Assembly: GCF_000193495.2 (NCBI RefSeq)
Contig: NZ_AP023410.1
Span: 2,614,501 to 2,678,500 of the forward strand
Length of the DNA: 64,000 nt
Source of the DNA: Acetobacter aceti NBRC 14818
GTDB lineage: Bacteria; Pseudomonadota; Alphaproteobacteria; Acetobacterales; Acetobacteraceae
Direction of reading: 5' to 3'
In this document: one piece after another, positions 25,571 through 34,719 of the stretch
How the letters are laid out: the number at the start of each line of letters is the position of its first letter
How positions within the stretch are numbered: position 1 is the first letter of the stretch
The notes under the pieces: model-generated
Seen by the model: only the letters and a program-made list of their open reading frames with translations
What the model was told of the DNA's origin: nothing
The model's database searches: none
Program-made: the position numbers and the translations under genes

Positions 25571-27073
25571 ATGAGCGTTCTTCAACTTTTCTATGGATTG
25601 CTTGCGTCTGCCGTGGCAGGCATGGCTGCCAACGTGTTTGTGAAAGGGCGCTTGCGACCACAGGGTACCGGTGCGGGTAAAACCGTTTTCTCCGCTTCTG
25701 TCGGATTCTGTCTGTCCGGTTTTGTTTTCGGCAGTATCCTGATGCTGTGCGGCTCACCTGTCTGCGCGGCTGTCTTAACGGGTATTGCCGTGAGCGCCTT
25801 GGCTGTCGCATCCAATGCGAAATATGCGGTTCTTTATGAACCGCTCGTCTTCAGTGATCTGTTTCTTCTGAAATATTTTATCAGACACCCATGTTTTTAC
25901 ATTTTCGCCATCTCGCCAGTGCTGCGTGTCGGGATTGCTGCGGGCCTGATCATTATGCTGACGCTGCTGGTCATGGCTATGGCTTATGCTTCTCTTGCGG
26001 GACATGTTGCCGGCCTGATGCTTGCGGCGCTGTTTTTCGTAATTCTGCTGCTTTTCCCTGTAGAGCGTATGGCCCCTGTTCCCGATGTGGAGCGGGATAT
26101 CGTACGGTTCGGGCTGGGCGGCTGCCTCTTCATCTATTGGCGGCGCTGGCGCAGGCAGTCTCGTGAGCTTCTACCGCCCGCACACATGGAGCCACTTCCG
26201 GCGCAACCGGGTGAGGTGATTGTCATCGTTCAATGCGAGTCTTTTGCTGATCCGCAAACGCTCGCTCTGCACCGGAATGCTGTAATTCCTCCAATGTCGG
26301 GACTGGAACAAGCGCGTGCACGGGCTTCGCAATACGGCTCATTAAATGTCAGCGGTTTCGGCGCTTATACGTTGCGAACGGAATATGCGGTCCTGTCGGG
26401 AAAGACAGAGGAAGAACTGGGGTTCCGCCGGTTCGACCCTTTTCTGACGGCATTGCAAAATGCCGATCAGTCTCTGCCCTCCCTGTTGGGACGAGCCGGG
26501 TTTCGCACGATATACATGCATCCTTACGATCTGCATTTTGGGGATCGTATAACCGTCATGCCGGGTATGGGGTTTTCTGAAACGATGGGATGTGAATCCT
26601 TTGGATCAGGCGGTAGCGGGACTTCTGTCTATGTGAATGACCGGGAATTGGCGGATAAAATACTATATAAAATCAGTAAGAATTCCGATCCTCTGTTTCT
26701 TTATGCTGTTAGCATAGAGAATCATGGGCCATGGAACGGAAAAGGCGATCCAGTCGCGTGCTATCTGTCTCATCTGGAAAACAGTGACGCGATGATAGGA
26801 CAGTTGATTGAGGGACTGGATCAGTGCCAGCGTCCGGCACGTCTGATCGTTCTGGGTGATCATCGACCATCCATTCCCGGAGCCACTTCTCCAGAAGCAG
26901 GACGGGATACACCATATGTGGTGGTGGATTTCCCCTCGGATCAGGTGGTGCCGGTGCGGTCAGATATTCCACCAGAAGCTCTGTTCAGGCTGGCACTCAA
27001 TCGAGAGTCTGTCGGAAATTTCATTTCTGACGTCCGCTCAGACTTGGGCGGCTCGGGAACTTCGAAACTTTGA
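25571..27073 (+). CDS. LTA synthase-like phosphoglycerol transferase (sulfatase fold)
   Basis: A 500-residue membrane enzyme: four or five N-terminal helices up to about residue 165, then a periplasmic alkaline-phosphatase/sulfatase domain. Visible elements are VQCESFAD (221-227, metal ligand region), GAYTLRTEYAVLSG (264-277, carrying the likely catalytic Thr), VSIENHGPW and VLGDHRPS (metal ligands). Family members transfer phosphoglycerol from phosphatidylglycerol to glycans or lipids. Proteobacteria lack lipoteichoic acid, so here it may decorate an exported product. It sits 35 bp after the methyltransferase, suggesting it modifies the polyene lipid; that is inference. Confidence 0.8.
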   Translation: MSVLQLFYGLLASAVAGMAANVFVKGRLRPQGTGAGKTVFSASVGFCLSGFVFGSILMLCGSPVCAAVLTGIAVSALAVASNAKYAVLYEPLVFSDLFLLKYFIRHPCFYIFAISPVLRVGIAAGLIIMLTLLVMAMAYASLAGHVAGLMLAALFFVILLLFPVERMAPVPDVERDIVRFGLGGCLFIYWRRWRRQSRELLPPAHMEPLPAQPGEVIVIVQCESFADPQTLALHRNAVIPPMSGLEQARARASQYGSLNVSGFGAYTLRTEYAVLSGKTEEELGFRRFDPFLTALQNADQSLPSLLGRAGFRTIYMHPYDLHFGDRITVMPGMGFSETMGCESFGSGGSGTSVYVNDRELADKILYKISKNSDPLFLYAVSIENHGPWNGKGDPVACYLSHLENSDAMIGQLIEGLDQCQRPARLIVLGDHRPSIPGATSPEAGRDTPYVVVDFPSDQVVPVRSDIPPEALFRLALNRESVGNFISDVRSDLGGSGTSKL

Positions 27074-28297
27074 ATTGTTAGAAATGTTTTCGTTCTTTGT
27101 GTAAAGTTCTTCTGCTTTTGTTGGGCAGGTTTCTGGCAAACTGACAGGTGCGACTGTTCGATCCTATATCAAAGCAATTCAGAATTTTTTGGAATTGTGG
27201 ATTGCAGATTCACCTGCAGTGGCACGGTTTCTGGAGATTGATGTGGGAGTGTCAACAAGCCAAGTCATGTCCTGACCACTTTATTGCTGTGGCTCTTCAA
27301 TCATGGTTTCTGATTACTGGACTGGTGATGGAGTGCTGCGATTGGTCAGTATCGCCAGATTTGTAGAACAGAAAAACTGTTTTCTTGCAGGAAGGATTAC
27401 ATTTTTTCAGAAAAAAACTCGCTTAGGCAGACCGTGTGTGTCTGACGCTCGTCGGAGAAGGACATCGGAGGGCTGAGTTTCAGCACATGATCAGCCGTTA
27501 TGATATGCAGAATGAAGTGTCTCTGGTTGGGGTTTTATAAAAAAAGATGCGACGGCCTTTCTTGAGCATCTACACGTTTATATTCAGCCATCGTTGTTTG
27601 AAGGAATGTGTCTTGCAGCTCATGAAGCCATAGCGGCAGGTTTTCCGACATCAGGCCATCGGGCGGTCCCGTGACGGACTGACCACGACGATCAACGTCA
27701 TCGTCGATGCCACGGGAAAGGCTGTGGCTCTATTCCCTGACTTCCGGGCAGAGAGCCGGTATCAATGAAGCAGAGCCGCTTCTGGATGAAGTCGATCCCA
27801 AGACCATAATCGCCGGTTAGGCTTGTGATGTGCCGCTCATCGAAAAACCCAAGGAACGGCGCAGCACACCGGTTATCCCGTCAAGGAGAAACCGGTGCTA
27901 TCCACGGCAAATCAGCTTCCCGCTCTGCAAAAAGAGAAACGAAACCGGACGGTTCTTTGCCAGACTGAAGCAGTTCAGAGGCATCGCAACACGATACGAC
28001 AAGCTGTTGTCAACATTCCTCGCTGCCGTTCAACTCGTCTTCGTCCTCATCGGAATTAACTGATGACACGCCCTAAGATATGGAAACGCGAGTTCGCTGG
28101 ATCATTTCAGACGAAAATCGATTTCCTGAACAGCATCATCTATTACAGAATATATCTGGCGTTGGGCCGATACTCTTGATTGTAAAAAACTTAAAAGAAT
28201 GAAAGCTGTCAGCGCCGTATCTTATGCGGCTTTGGCATTAAAAAGCCCTGTTTGCAGTCCGTGTGCCGTCAGATCCTCGGAACCATGACCAGGCGAC
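27074..28297. other. Gene-poor decayed stretch between polyene locus and lipocalin gene
   Basis: No intact gene is supported. The only recognisable content is an IS5-family transposase remnant at about 27605-28063. The part 27074-27600 has stops in all frames at short intervals and no clear similarity. Near 28227-28247 GCCG...GCGGC could form a weak hairpin. The region looks like an old insertion hot spot marking the edge of the polyene island. Confidence 0.6.
27605..28063 (+). pseudogene. IS5-family transposase remnant
   Basis: Pieces of an IS5-type DDE transposase appear in different frames. AAHEAIAAG and QAIGRSRDGLTTTINVIVDA (27612-27770) match the segment before and around the first catalytic part. 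FFARLKQFRGIATRYDKL and FLAAVQLVFVLIGIN (27960-28060) match the C-terminal part. The frame is broken by a stop after SRYQ and by frameshifts, so it is inactive. No terminal repeats were recognised. Confidence 0.75.
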
Positions 28298-28831
28298 TTA
28301 ATGAGCTCGGCGGAAGCGGATGATGCTCCGGGACATCTTGCCACCACCCCAGTTCGGCATTTTCCTCCAGGGCGTAATAACACTGGCAAACTCGCCATCC
28401 ACTTTCACCGTGCGACGTTGCTCGGTGCCGACCCATTGTGGTGCCCAGGCAGTCTCAACAGTGGTGACCCACTGGTTTCCCTCGATGCGATAGCGACCGA
28501 TATAGGCGACCAGCGTGTTCAGCAGCGCCAGATGATCGTCCACGGTTTCCGCAGGCGTGCGGTTGCTGCCTTCCAGATTGAAAGCCACCCAGTTGTCGGG
28601 GGTGAAAATGACACGGCCACGTGGGGTTTCGCCCATCGCATCAATGAACTCGCCGGTTTCCTGCAACTCAACCTGATAGGAAACAAGCTGCCATGTGCCG
28701 ATCAGGGCCTTCTTGAGATCTTCGCCAACCAGCTCAGACAAATGTTTGTTTTTTTCATCGGAAGCAGCGGCACCTGTCGCAACAGACTTCATTTCTGCCG
28801 ACTTGGGACTTTTCTCCTGAACGATATTCAC
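28298..28831 (-). CDS. Lipocalin-like domain protein
   Basis: About 177 residues from a GTG at 28831; AGAGGAG lies 8 bp upstream, which favours this over open frame further up. After a 45-residue charged lead, KKALIGTWQLVSYQVE starts a lipocalin-like (Lipocalin_5) barrel with RGRVIFTPDNWVAFNLE and LVAYIGRYRIEGNQWVTTVE. No signal peptide is visible. These small proteins may bind a hydrophobic ligand; function unknown. It is divergent from a LysR regulator at 28941, its probable controller. Confidence 0.72.
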   Translation of the reverse strand: MNIVQEKSPKSAEMKSVATGAAASDEKNKHLSELVGEDLKKALIGTWQLVSYQVELQETGEFIDAMGETPRGRVIFTPDNWVAFNLEGSNRTPAETVDDHLALLNTLVAYIGRYRIEGNQWVTTVETAWAPQWVGTEQRRTVKVDGEFASVITPWRKMPNWGGGKMSRSIIRFRRAH

Positions 28832-28940
28832 GTCTATAACTCCTCTGATTTGAGTGGAGTATGCGCTCAAGAAATGGTGATCCGGTAGCGGCCTTAAAAA
28901 CAAAACGCTTTTTCAGCTGACGCAACAATGGACCAGTGAC

Positions 28941-29882
28941 ATGCAGGGCGAAGCCAGCGATCTGAGATTTTTTATCAACCTTGTCGATGCGGGCAGTATC
29001 ACCGCCGCCGCCCGCGCTGTCGGCACGTCACCGGCTGTCATTTCCCGAAGACTGGCGACCCTTGAAGCCCGGCTTGGTGTCACGCTCATCATCAGAACCA
29101 CCCGGGTTTTTCGTCTCAGTGAGGCCGGGCAGGTCTATTACGAGCGGGCGCTGGTGATCGTTGCGGAAATCGATACGCTTGAAAACGAGATCGCCTCAGC
29201 CAGTAGCGAGCCGCAGGGGAGCCTGATTGTTGGCGCGCCGATGGAACTGGGGCGCCGACAGATCGCCCCGTTCATCGAAGCGTTCAGCGAACGCTATCCC
29301 CAGCTTCAGATCAGTCTCGTGCTGGCCAGCGAAGGCATACACGACCCCGGCGACGGCCTTCTGGATATCAATATCCGCCTTGGCCTGCCCGACACGCCAG
29401 GATCGATCGTCACGCTCCTCGCCACCACGCGACGGGTGCTCTGTGCCTCTCCCACCTATTTCGAGAATCGGCCTGTGCCGGAAACGCCGGATGATCTCGT
29501 CAATCATGAATGTCTGTGTATCCGGCGACAGAAGACAATGACCGTTCTCAATAAATGGGCCGTCGGCAACGAGACCGAAAAGCATGTGGTCACGGTAAAC
29601 CCGAAGCTTTCCAGCACCAACTGCGAAATCATCCATGACTGGGCGGTCTCTGGACGCGGAATCGCCTACAAGCTGCTCAGCGATGTGTACAAGGACATCG
29701 CCAGCGGGCGACTGGTCCGAATCCTGCCTGATTTTTATGGTGAAAAAGTCGATCTCTACGCAGTCATGCTGCCGCGTCAGCAGTCCAACGCCAATGTGCG
29801 GGCCTTTCTGGAACTGTTGCGGGAGTTTTTCCGTGACGCGGGCGGGTTCGGTGATGAACTGGCGACCGACTTGCGGCGCTGA
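28941..29882 (+). CDS. LysR-type transcriptional regulator
   Basis: A 313-residue LysR regulator. The HTH is at about residues 6-65 (LRFFINLVDAGSITAAARAVG, then VISRRLATLEARLG, then LIIRTTR). The effector domain contains DINIRLGLPDTPGSIVTLLA, typical of the CrgA-like branch. It is divergent from the lipocalin-like gene with 109 bp between starts, the usual sign of target regulation. Unrelated to the argS operon that follows. Confidence 0.88.
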   Translation: MQGEASDLRFFINLVDAGSITAAARAVGTSPAVISRRLATLEARLGVTLIIRTTRVFRLSEAGQVYYERALVIVAEIDTLENEIASASSEPQGSLIVGAPMELGRRQIAPFIEAFSERYPQLQISLVLASEGIHDPGDGLLDINIRLGLPDTPGSIVTLLATTRRVLCASPTYFENRPVPETPDDLVNHECLCIRRQKTMTVLNKWAVGNETEKHVVTVNPKLSSTNCEIIHDWAVSGRGIAYKLLSDVYKDIASGRLVRILPDFYGEKVDLYAVMLPRQQSNANVRAFLELLREFFRDAGGFGDELATDLRR

Positions 29883-30008
29883 TCGGGTTTATCGTTCTTT
29901 CGATTCTGCCGCAGTCGCGTTTCCCGTCATTGCGCTGTATGACGACATCCGCTGGATCAAGGGGCGCTGACTTACAACGCGCCAAACAAAAGGGGGGAGC
30001 CCGCACGC

Positions 30009-31796
30009 ATGTCTGACTGTCTGTTCCAACGTTACCGCGCACATGTACTGGATGTCCTGCGTCGCATCGTGCCGGATATCAGCGAGGATCTCCTCGCCCG
30101 CGTGGAACTGACTCCGACACGCGACCCCGCGCATGGTGACATGGCCACGAACGCGGCGCTGATCGCCGCCAAACCGGCTCGTCGCAAGCCCGCCGACATT
30201 GCCGCGGATATTGCGACATCGCTTCTCGGCGTTGAGGGAATCGCCTCCGCCGAGGCTGCTGGCCCGGGCTTCGTCAACATCACCCTCAATCATTCCGTCC
30301 TGCAGGACGTTATTCCCGCCGTTCTGAAAGCTGGCGAGTCTTTCGGTGACTCGCAGATCGGCAAGGGCACGAAGGTCAACGTCGAATACGTCTCCTGCAA
30401 CCCGACCGGCCCGATCCATGTCGGTCACTGTCGCGGTGCAGTCGTCGGTGACGCGCTGGCCAATCTGCTGGACAAGGCCGGCTACAACGTCACCAAGGAA
30501 TTCTACATCAACGACGCGGGCAATCAGGTCGCGGCGCTGGCATGGGCCACCTACTGGCGTTACCTTCAGGCCATCGGCTCGACGATGGATGCCGAGGCAT
30601 TCAACGCCATCACCCCGAATGGTCTGCAATATCAGGGCGAGTATCTGATCCCCATCGGACAGGCTCTGGCTGAAGCGCACGGCACTTCGCTTGCCGAGGA
30701 CGGCGCAAAGCCTGCCCCCGCCGAAAAATGGTTCACGCTTGTGAAGGATTTCGCCGTCGCCCGCATGATGGACGGTATCCGTGAGGATCTGCTGACACTC
30801 GGCGTGAAGCACGACGTGTTCACCTCCGAAGCGAAGGTGCTGGCTGATGGTGTGACTGACCGCGCCATCAAGATGCTCGAGGCCAAAGGTCTGCTTTACG
30901 AGGGCGTGCTGGAGCCACCCAAGGGCAAGCTGCCCGACGATTGGGAAGCCCGACCGCAGACCCTGTTCCGCTCGACCGAATTCGGCGACGACGTGGACCG
31001 TCCGTTGCGCAAGTCGGACGGTACCAACACCTATTTCGCCAATGACATCGGTTACCACCTCGACAAGATCGAGCGCGGTGAGCAGGTGCTGGTTGACGTG
31101 CTGGGTGCGGACCACGGCGGCTATGTCAGCCGCATGAAGGCGGCCGTAAAGGCGCTGACTGACGGCAAGGTGCCGCTGGAAGTGCCGCTGTGCCAGATCG
31201 TGCATATCGTGCGCGACGGCCAGCCGGTCCGCATGTCAAAGCGCGCTGGCACCTTTGTGACGCTGAGCGACCTGCTGGATGAAGTGGGCAAGGACGCCGT
31301 GCGCTTCACCATGCTGACCCGCAAGAGCGATGCGCAGATGGAGTTCGATCTGGACGCCGTGGTGGCGCAGACCCGCGACAATCCGGTGTTCTATGTGCAG
31401 TATGCCCATGCCCGCTGCCGCTCGGTCCTGCGTGCCGCCGAAGAGATGCTGGGCGCAGAGGCTGTTACATCGGCTGCGCTGGAAACGGTCTCTCTCAAGG
31501 CGCTCACCGCCGACGCCGAGATCGCGCTGCTGCGCCGGATTGCAAGCTGGCCCCGCACGATCGAAGGAGCCGCTGCTGCTCGCGAGCCGCATCGTATCGC
31601 CTTCTATCTGGGCGATCTGGCTGCTGACTTCCACGCTCTGTGGAACCGGGGCCGCGATGAAACCACCCTGCGCTTCCTGCAGGAGAATGACCGTGAAGGA
31701 ACACTGGCCCGTGTGGCGCTGGTAGCGGCGACGGCTATGGCCATCCGCTCCGGTCTGGCTGTCATGGGTGTTGAACCCGTCGAGGAAATGCGATGA
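30009..31796 (+). CDS. argS: Arginyl-tRNA synthetase
   Basis: A 595-residue class I synthetase. The ATP-binding HIGH-type motif is PTGPIHVGH at about residues 132-140, the KMSKS equivalent is MSKRAGT near 407, and DVLGADHGGYVSRMKAA lies between them. The N-terminal additional domain and the DALR anticodon-binding C-terminus (AHARCRSVLRAAEE and onward) are present. A GGGGGAG site lies 10 bp upstream. It charges tRNA-Arg in the cytoplasm. Its stop overlaps the start of the SPOR gene by 4 bp, starting the conserved alphaproteobacterial argS-SPOR-scpAB order. Confidence 0.98.
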   Translation: MSDCLFQRYRAHVLDVLRRIVPDISEDLLARVELTPTRDPAHGDMATNAALIAAKPARRKPADIAADIATSLLGVEGIASAEAAGPGFVNITLNHSVLQDVIPAVLKAGESFGDSQIGKGTKVNVEYVSCNPTGPIHVGHCRGAVVGDALANLLDKAGYNVTKEFYINDAGNQVAALAWATYWRYLQAIGSTMDAEAFNAITPNGLQYQGEYLIPIGQALAEAHGTSLAEDGAKPAPAEKWFTLVKDFAVARMMDGIREDLLTLGVKHDVFTSEAKVLADGVTDRAIKMLEAKGLLYEGVLEPPKGKLPDDWEARPQTLFRSTEFGDDVDRPLRKSDGTNTYFANDIGYHLDKIERGEQVLVDVLGADHGGYVSRMKAAVKALTDGKVPLEVPLCQIVHIVRDGQPVRMSKRAGTFVTLSDLLDEVGKDAVRFTMLTRKSDAQMEFDLDAVVAQTRDNPVFYVQYAHARCRSVLRAAEEMLGAEAVTSAALETVSLKALTADAEIALLRRIASWPRTIEGAAAAREPHRIAFYLGDLAADFHALWNRGRDETTLRFLQENDREGTLARVALVAATAMAIRSGLAVMGVEPVEEMR

Positions 31797-32821
31797 CCGA
31801 GGCCGATTCTCCGCCACCCAACCCACACGAAGACCGTCTCAGCCGTGCACGCGAGCGCATGGCGACGGATTATGATGACGATCCTGCCCCTCCGCGCCGT
31901 AACCGGGGCACCAGGGCGTTTGCGCTCGGCTCGCTCCTGCCTGCGGACAAGACAACTCGTGCACTGACCTATGGCGCAGTGGGGCTCGGTGCGCTGCTGC
32001 TGGTCGGTGTGGGCGGCTGGTCGCTGATAGGGCATCACCAGAGCGGTATTCCGGTGTTCGGGCCGCCTCCTGAACCCATTCGTGAGAAGCCTCTCGATCC
32101 GGGCGGGATGGAACTGAACGACATGATGCCGCCGCCCATGGAGACAGAGCAGCAGGGAGCGACGCATCTTGCGCCGTCTCCTGAGCAGCCTGATCCGGCG
32201 GCGCTGGCGGCCCGTTATGGGGCCGCTGCGAAAGAAGACGCGCCGCAGGACGCGCCCGCGAAGGATGCGGCTCCAGCGGATGAAAAGACGGCCGCTGTCG
32301 GGAGTGATCAGGCTCCTGCGGCGGAAGACACCGCGGCCCCTGTTGATCCTGAAAAAGCGCCTCCCGGCAAGGGACTGCCGAGCGAGGACAGCACGAGCGC
32401 GCCTTCCGCCGCTGGCAATGAAGCGCCTGCTGCGGATGCCGGGAATGGTGCGATTGAAGAAGCGCCGCCCGAAGCCAAAAAGCCGGTTGTCCCAACAGGC
32501 CGCCCTGAAGCGAAACCGGTTGCGGCGAAACCCGAAGCATCGAAGGCCACCCGCGCCGTTCCTGCCGCGACGTCCGGGCCTTATGGCGTCCAGCTTGCCG
32601 CCCTAAACTCTCAGGACGCCGCTCTCAAGGAGTGGGACAGGATCAAGAGCGTTTCTCCCGATCTGTTGGCCGGACGTTCTCCTGTGATCGAGAAGGTGAC
32701 CCACACCAACGCGATTTTCTACCGTCTGCGCACGAGAGGATTCGACAGCATCGCATCCGCCCGGGCGTTCTGTGACAGCCTGCGTGAACATGGGCATGCC
32801 TGTAACGTCCTGCGCCCCTGA
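31793..32821 (+). CDS. SPOR domain-containing membrane protein
   Basis: A 342-residue bitopic protein: cytoplasmic charged N-terminus, one membrane segment at about residues 58-78 (ALTYGAVGLGALLLVGVGGW), a long Ala/Pro/Glu-rich periplasmic linker (roughly 100-255), and a C-terminal SPOR domain from about 262 (GPYGVQLAALNSQDAALKEW to the end). SPOR domains bind denuded peptidoglycan at division sites. The linker is low complexity and likely unstructured. It is coupled to argS by ATGA. Confidence 0.88.
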   Translation: MTEADSPPPNPHEDRLSRARERMATDYDDDPAPPRRNRGTRAFALGSLLPADKTTRALTYGAVGLGALLLVGVGGWSLIGHHQSGIPVFGPPPEPIREKPLDPGGMELNDMMPPPMETEQQGATHLAPSPEQPDPAALAARYGAAAKEDAPQDAPAKDAAPADEKTAAVGSDQAPAAEDTAAPVDPEKAPPGKGLPSEDSTSAPSAAGNEAPAADAGNGAIEEAPPEAKKPVVPTGRPEAKPVAAKPEASKATRAVPAATSGPYGVQLAALNSQDAALKEWDRIKSVSPDLLAGRSPVIEKVTHTNAIFYRLRTRGFDSIASARAFCDSLREHGHACNVLRP

Positions 32822-32825
32822 GTTC

Positions 32826-33665
32826 ATGCTGTCTGACTGCGGCTTTCGGGGCATGTGCAGCCCGGAAAAGGGAGACGGGACGGGAGCGCCGCAGGAAGAA
32901 GGGGAAGAGCTTCGGTCTCCCCTGCTGCATCTGGAGGGATTCGAGGGACCGCTTGATCTGCTGCTCGATCTTGCCAGGGCGCAGAAGGTTGATCTGGCCA
33001 AAATCTCGATCCTCCAGCTTGTCGAACAGTATCTTGCCGTTGTGGAGTCTGCCCGGTCGATCCGGCTGGAACTGGCCGCCGACTGGCTGGTCATGGCGGC
33101 GTGGCTGGCCTGGCTGAAATCACGCCTGCTTCTGCCTGCGGAAGACGGTCCCGATGAGGAAGCCGAGGACGCGGCGGAACTTCTCGCGGCCCGACTGGAA
33201 GAACTGGCCCGAATCGGCGCGGCGGCTGAGTGGATGGCGTCCCGTCCGCAGCTTGGACGCGATGTCTTTTCGCGTGGTGCCAGCGAAACGCTTGTGGAAA
33301 TCGACCGGTCCGGTCTGGCGCTGGACGTGCCTCAGTTGATGCGAGCCTATATGGCCGTTATCCGCCGTTCAGCGCGTCACCGTGTCTATACGCCGCGCAC
33401 CATCCGGTTCTGGTCCGTGCAGGATGCGCTGGCTCGACTGCGTAAGCTGCTGGGTAGCACGCCGCCCGGCTGGAACGCGCTGGACGATTTCATGCCGGAC
33501 CTGCCCGATGGCACCGATGAGGTCGAGGGCGTGCGTATCCGCCGTGCGGCCATGGCTGGAACGCTGATCGCCGGGCTGGAACTGGCCAAGAGCGGCATGC
33601 TGGAATTGAAACAGGACGAGGCGTTCGGGCGCATCATGCTCAGGCCGCAAGGGGAAGAAGCATGA
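32826..33665 (+). CDS. scpA: Segregation and condensation protein A
   Basis: About 279 residues. LEGFEGPLDLLLDLARAQKVDL near residue 35 is the ScpA N-terminal signature that contacts Smc, followed by ISILQLVEQYL, WLVMAAWLAWLKSRLLLP and the C-terminal winged helix ending in FGRIMLRPQ. ScpA is the kleisin of the Smc-ScpA-ScpB condensin that organises the chromosome. The start is uncertain: ATG 32826 or 32853, neither with a strong SD; the open frame extends back into the SPOR gene. Its end overlaps scpB as ATGA. Confidence 0.93.
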   Translation: MLSDCGFRGMCSPEKGDGTGAPQEEGEELRSPLLHLEGFEGPLDLLLDLARAQKVDLAKISILQLVEQYLAVVESARSIRLELAADWLVMAAWLAWLKSRLLLPAEDGPDEEAEDAAELLAARLEELARIGAAAEWMASRPQLGRDVFSRGASETLVEIDRSGLALDVPQLMRAYMAVIRRSARHRVYTPRTIRFWSVQDALARLRKLLGSTPPGWNALDDFMPDLPDGTDEVEGVRIRRAAMAGTLIAGLELAKSGMLELKQDEAFGRIMLRPQGEEA

Positions 33666-34561
33666 ATGACACTGTGCAGCCACCGGATGAAAACGGTGCC
33701 GCTCCGTCTGAGGCGTTGTCCGAGAGTCATACCCTGACAGAGCCGACGGCTGCTGTGCAGATCGATGTGCTGCTTGAAGGAAAAGCTCCCCTTTCTGAAA
33801 CCGTCGAGTCTAGGGACGAAGAGGCAGCCGTGATTGCGGCGCTCATGCAGAGCGAAAGTAAACCGCCGGTCCAGACAGTACCGTCTGAGGAAGCGGTCCG
33901 GATTGTGGAGGCGATGATTTTCGCCAGCACCGATCCCGTTAGCGCCCGTGCCATTCTCGGACTGCTTGAGGGACAGGGACTGATCCCTGATACGGTGGAC
34001 GATATCGGGGCCTATGTGCGCGCCGTGCTCACCGCGCTTGTATCCCGGTATGAGGGGCGCGGCGTTGTGCCTGTAGAGGTCGCAGGAGGCTGGCAGTTTC
34101 GCACCGCCGCTGATCTTGCTCCGCGACTGACGCGGATCATGCCCAAGCCACGCAGGCTTCAGCGGGCGACCATGGAGACGCTGGCGATCATTGCGTATCA
34201 CCAGCCTTGTACCCGCGCCGAGATCGAGGAAATCCGCGGAGTCAGCGTCAATCAGAACATACTTGATACGCTGATCGAGGAATCGCTGATCGCGCCACGT
34301 GGCCGTAAGGAAGTGCCGGGACGCCCGGTCCTGTGGGGTACAACGCCCGATTTTCTGCGCCATTTCGGTCTGAAGAGCCTCAACGACCTGCCGCGTCGGG
34401 AGGAGCTGATGGGCGATATGCCGACCTCGCCAAGACGACCGGCAGAAAACACCGCCGACCTGCTGGCCCCTCGTCCCGCACCGATTGAAGAGGCGGAGGG
34501 CGTCATTGTCGAGGAAGAAGCGTCACCTGCCGGGTCTGCTGGCGGTCTCGCAGACGACTGA
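33662..34561 (+). CDS. scpB: Segregation and condensation protein B
   Basis: A 299-residue protein. A disordered acidic N-terminal extension of about 75 residues precedes the ScpB core (EEAVRIVEAMIFASTDPVSARAI, then YEGRGVVPVEVAGGWQFRTA, then ATMETLAIIAYHQPCTRAEI, then RGRKEVPGRPVLWGTTPDFL). The core has two winged helices, and an acidic Ala/Pro-rich tail of about 50 residues follows. It dimerises and binds ScpA. The extension is longer than in typical ScpB proteins. Coupled to scpA through ATGA. Confidence 0.95.
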   Translation: MNDTVQPPDENGAAPSEALSESHTLTEPTAAVQIDVLLEGKAPLSETVESRDEEAAVIAALMQSESKPPVQTVPSEEAVRIVEAMIFASTDPVSARAILGLLEGQGLIPDTVDDIGAYVRAVLTALVSRYEGRGVVPVEVAGGWQFRTAADLAPRLTRIMPKPRRLQRATMETLAIIAYHQPCTRAEIEEIRGVSVNQNILDTLIEESLIAPRGRKEVPGRPVLWGTTPDFLRHFGLKSLNDLPRREELMGDMPTSPRRPAENTADLLAPRPAPIEEAEGVIVEEEASPAGSAGGLADD

Positions 34562-34606
34562 CACCAATGGTTCTTCTGCTGTAGCTTTTTGCCGGGAGAG
34601 ATTTAC

Positions 34607-34645
34607 GGGGCGCTGCCCCAAACCCCGCCAAAGGCCTGCCTTTGG
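34607..34645. repeat. Palindromic intergenic repeat of acetic-acid-bacterial type
   Basis: Two adjacent perfect hairpins: GGGGCGCTGCCCC (34607-34619) and CCAAAGGCCTGCCTTTGG (34628-34645), joined by AAACCCCG. I recall similar 'GGGGC-x-GCCCC AAACCCCGC' elements scattered between genes in Acetobacteraceae, but copy number in this genome cannot be seen. It lies between the convergent scpB and holA genes and may act as a bidirectional transcription barrier. Confidence 0.55.
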
Positions 34646-34719
34646 AAACCGTTTGCGATCAGGAAACCGGTGGGAAAATCAGCGCTCCCTGCAAGAGGCA
34701 ACCAGTTGTATATGCTCTG

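Noticed and set aside
29889-31205. 438-codon minus-strand open frame
   Set aside because: Antisense to argS, low-complexity His/Gly/Val composition typical of shadow frames.
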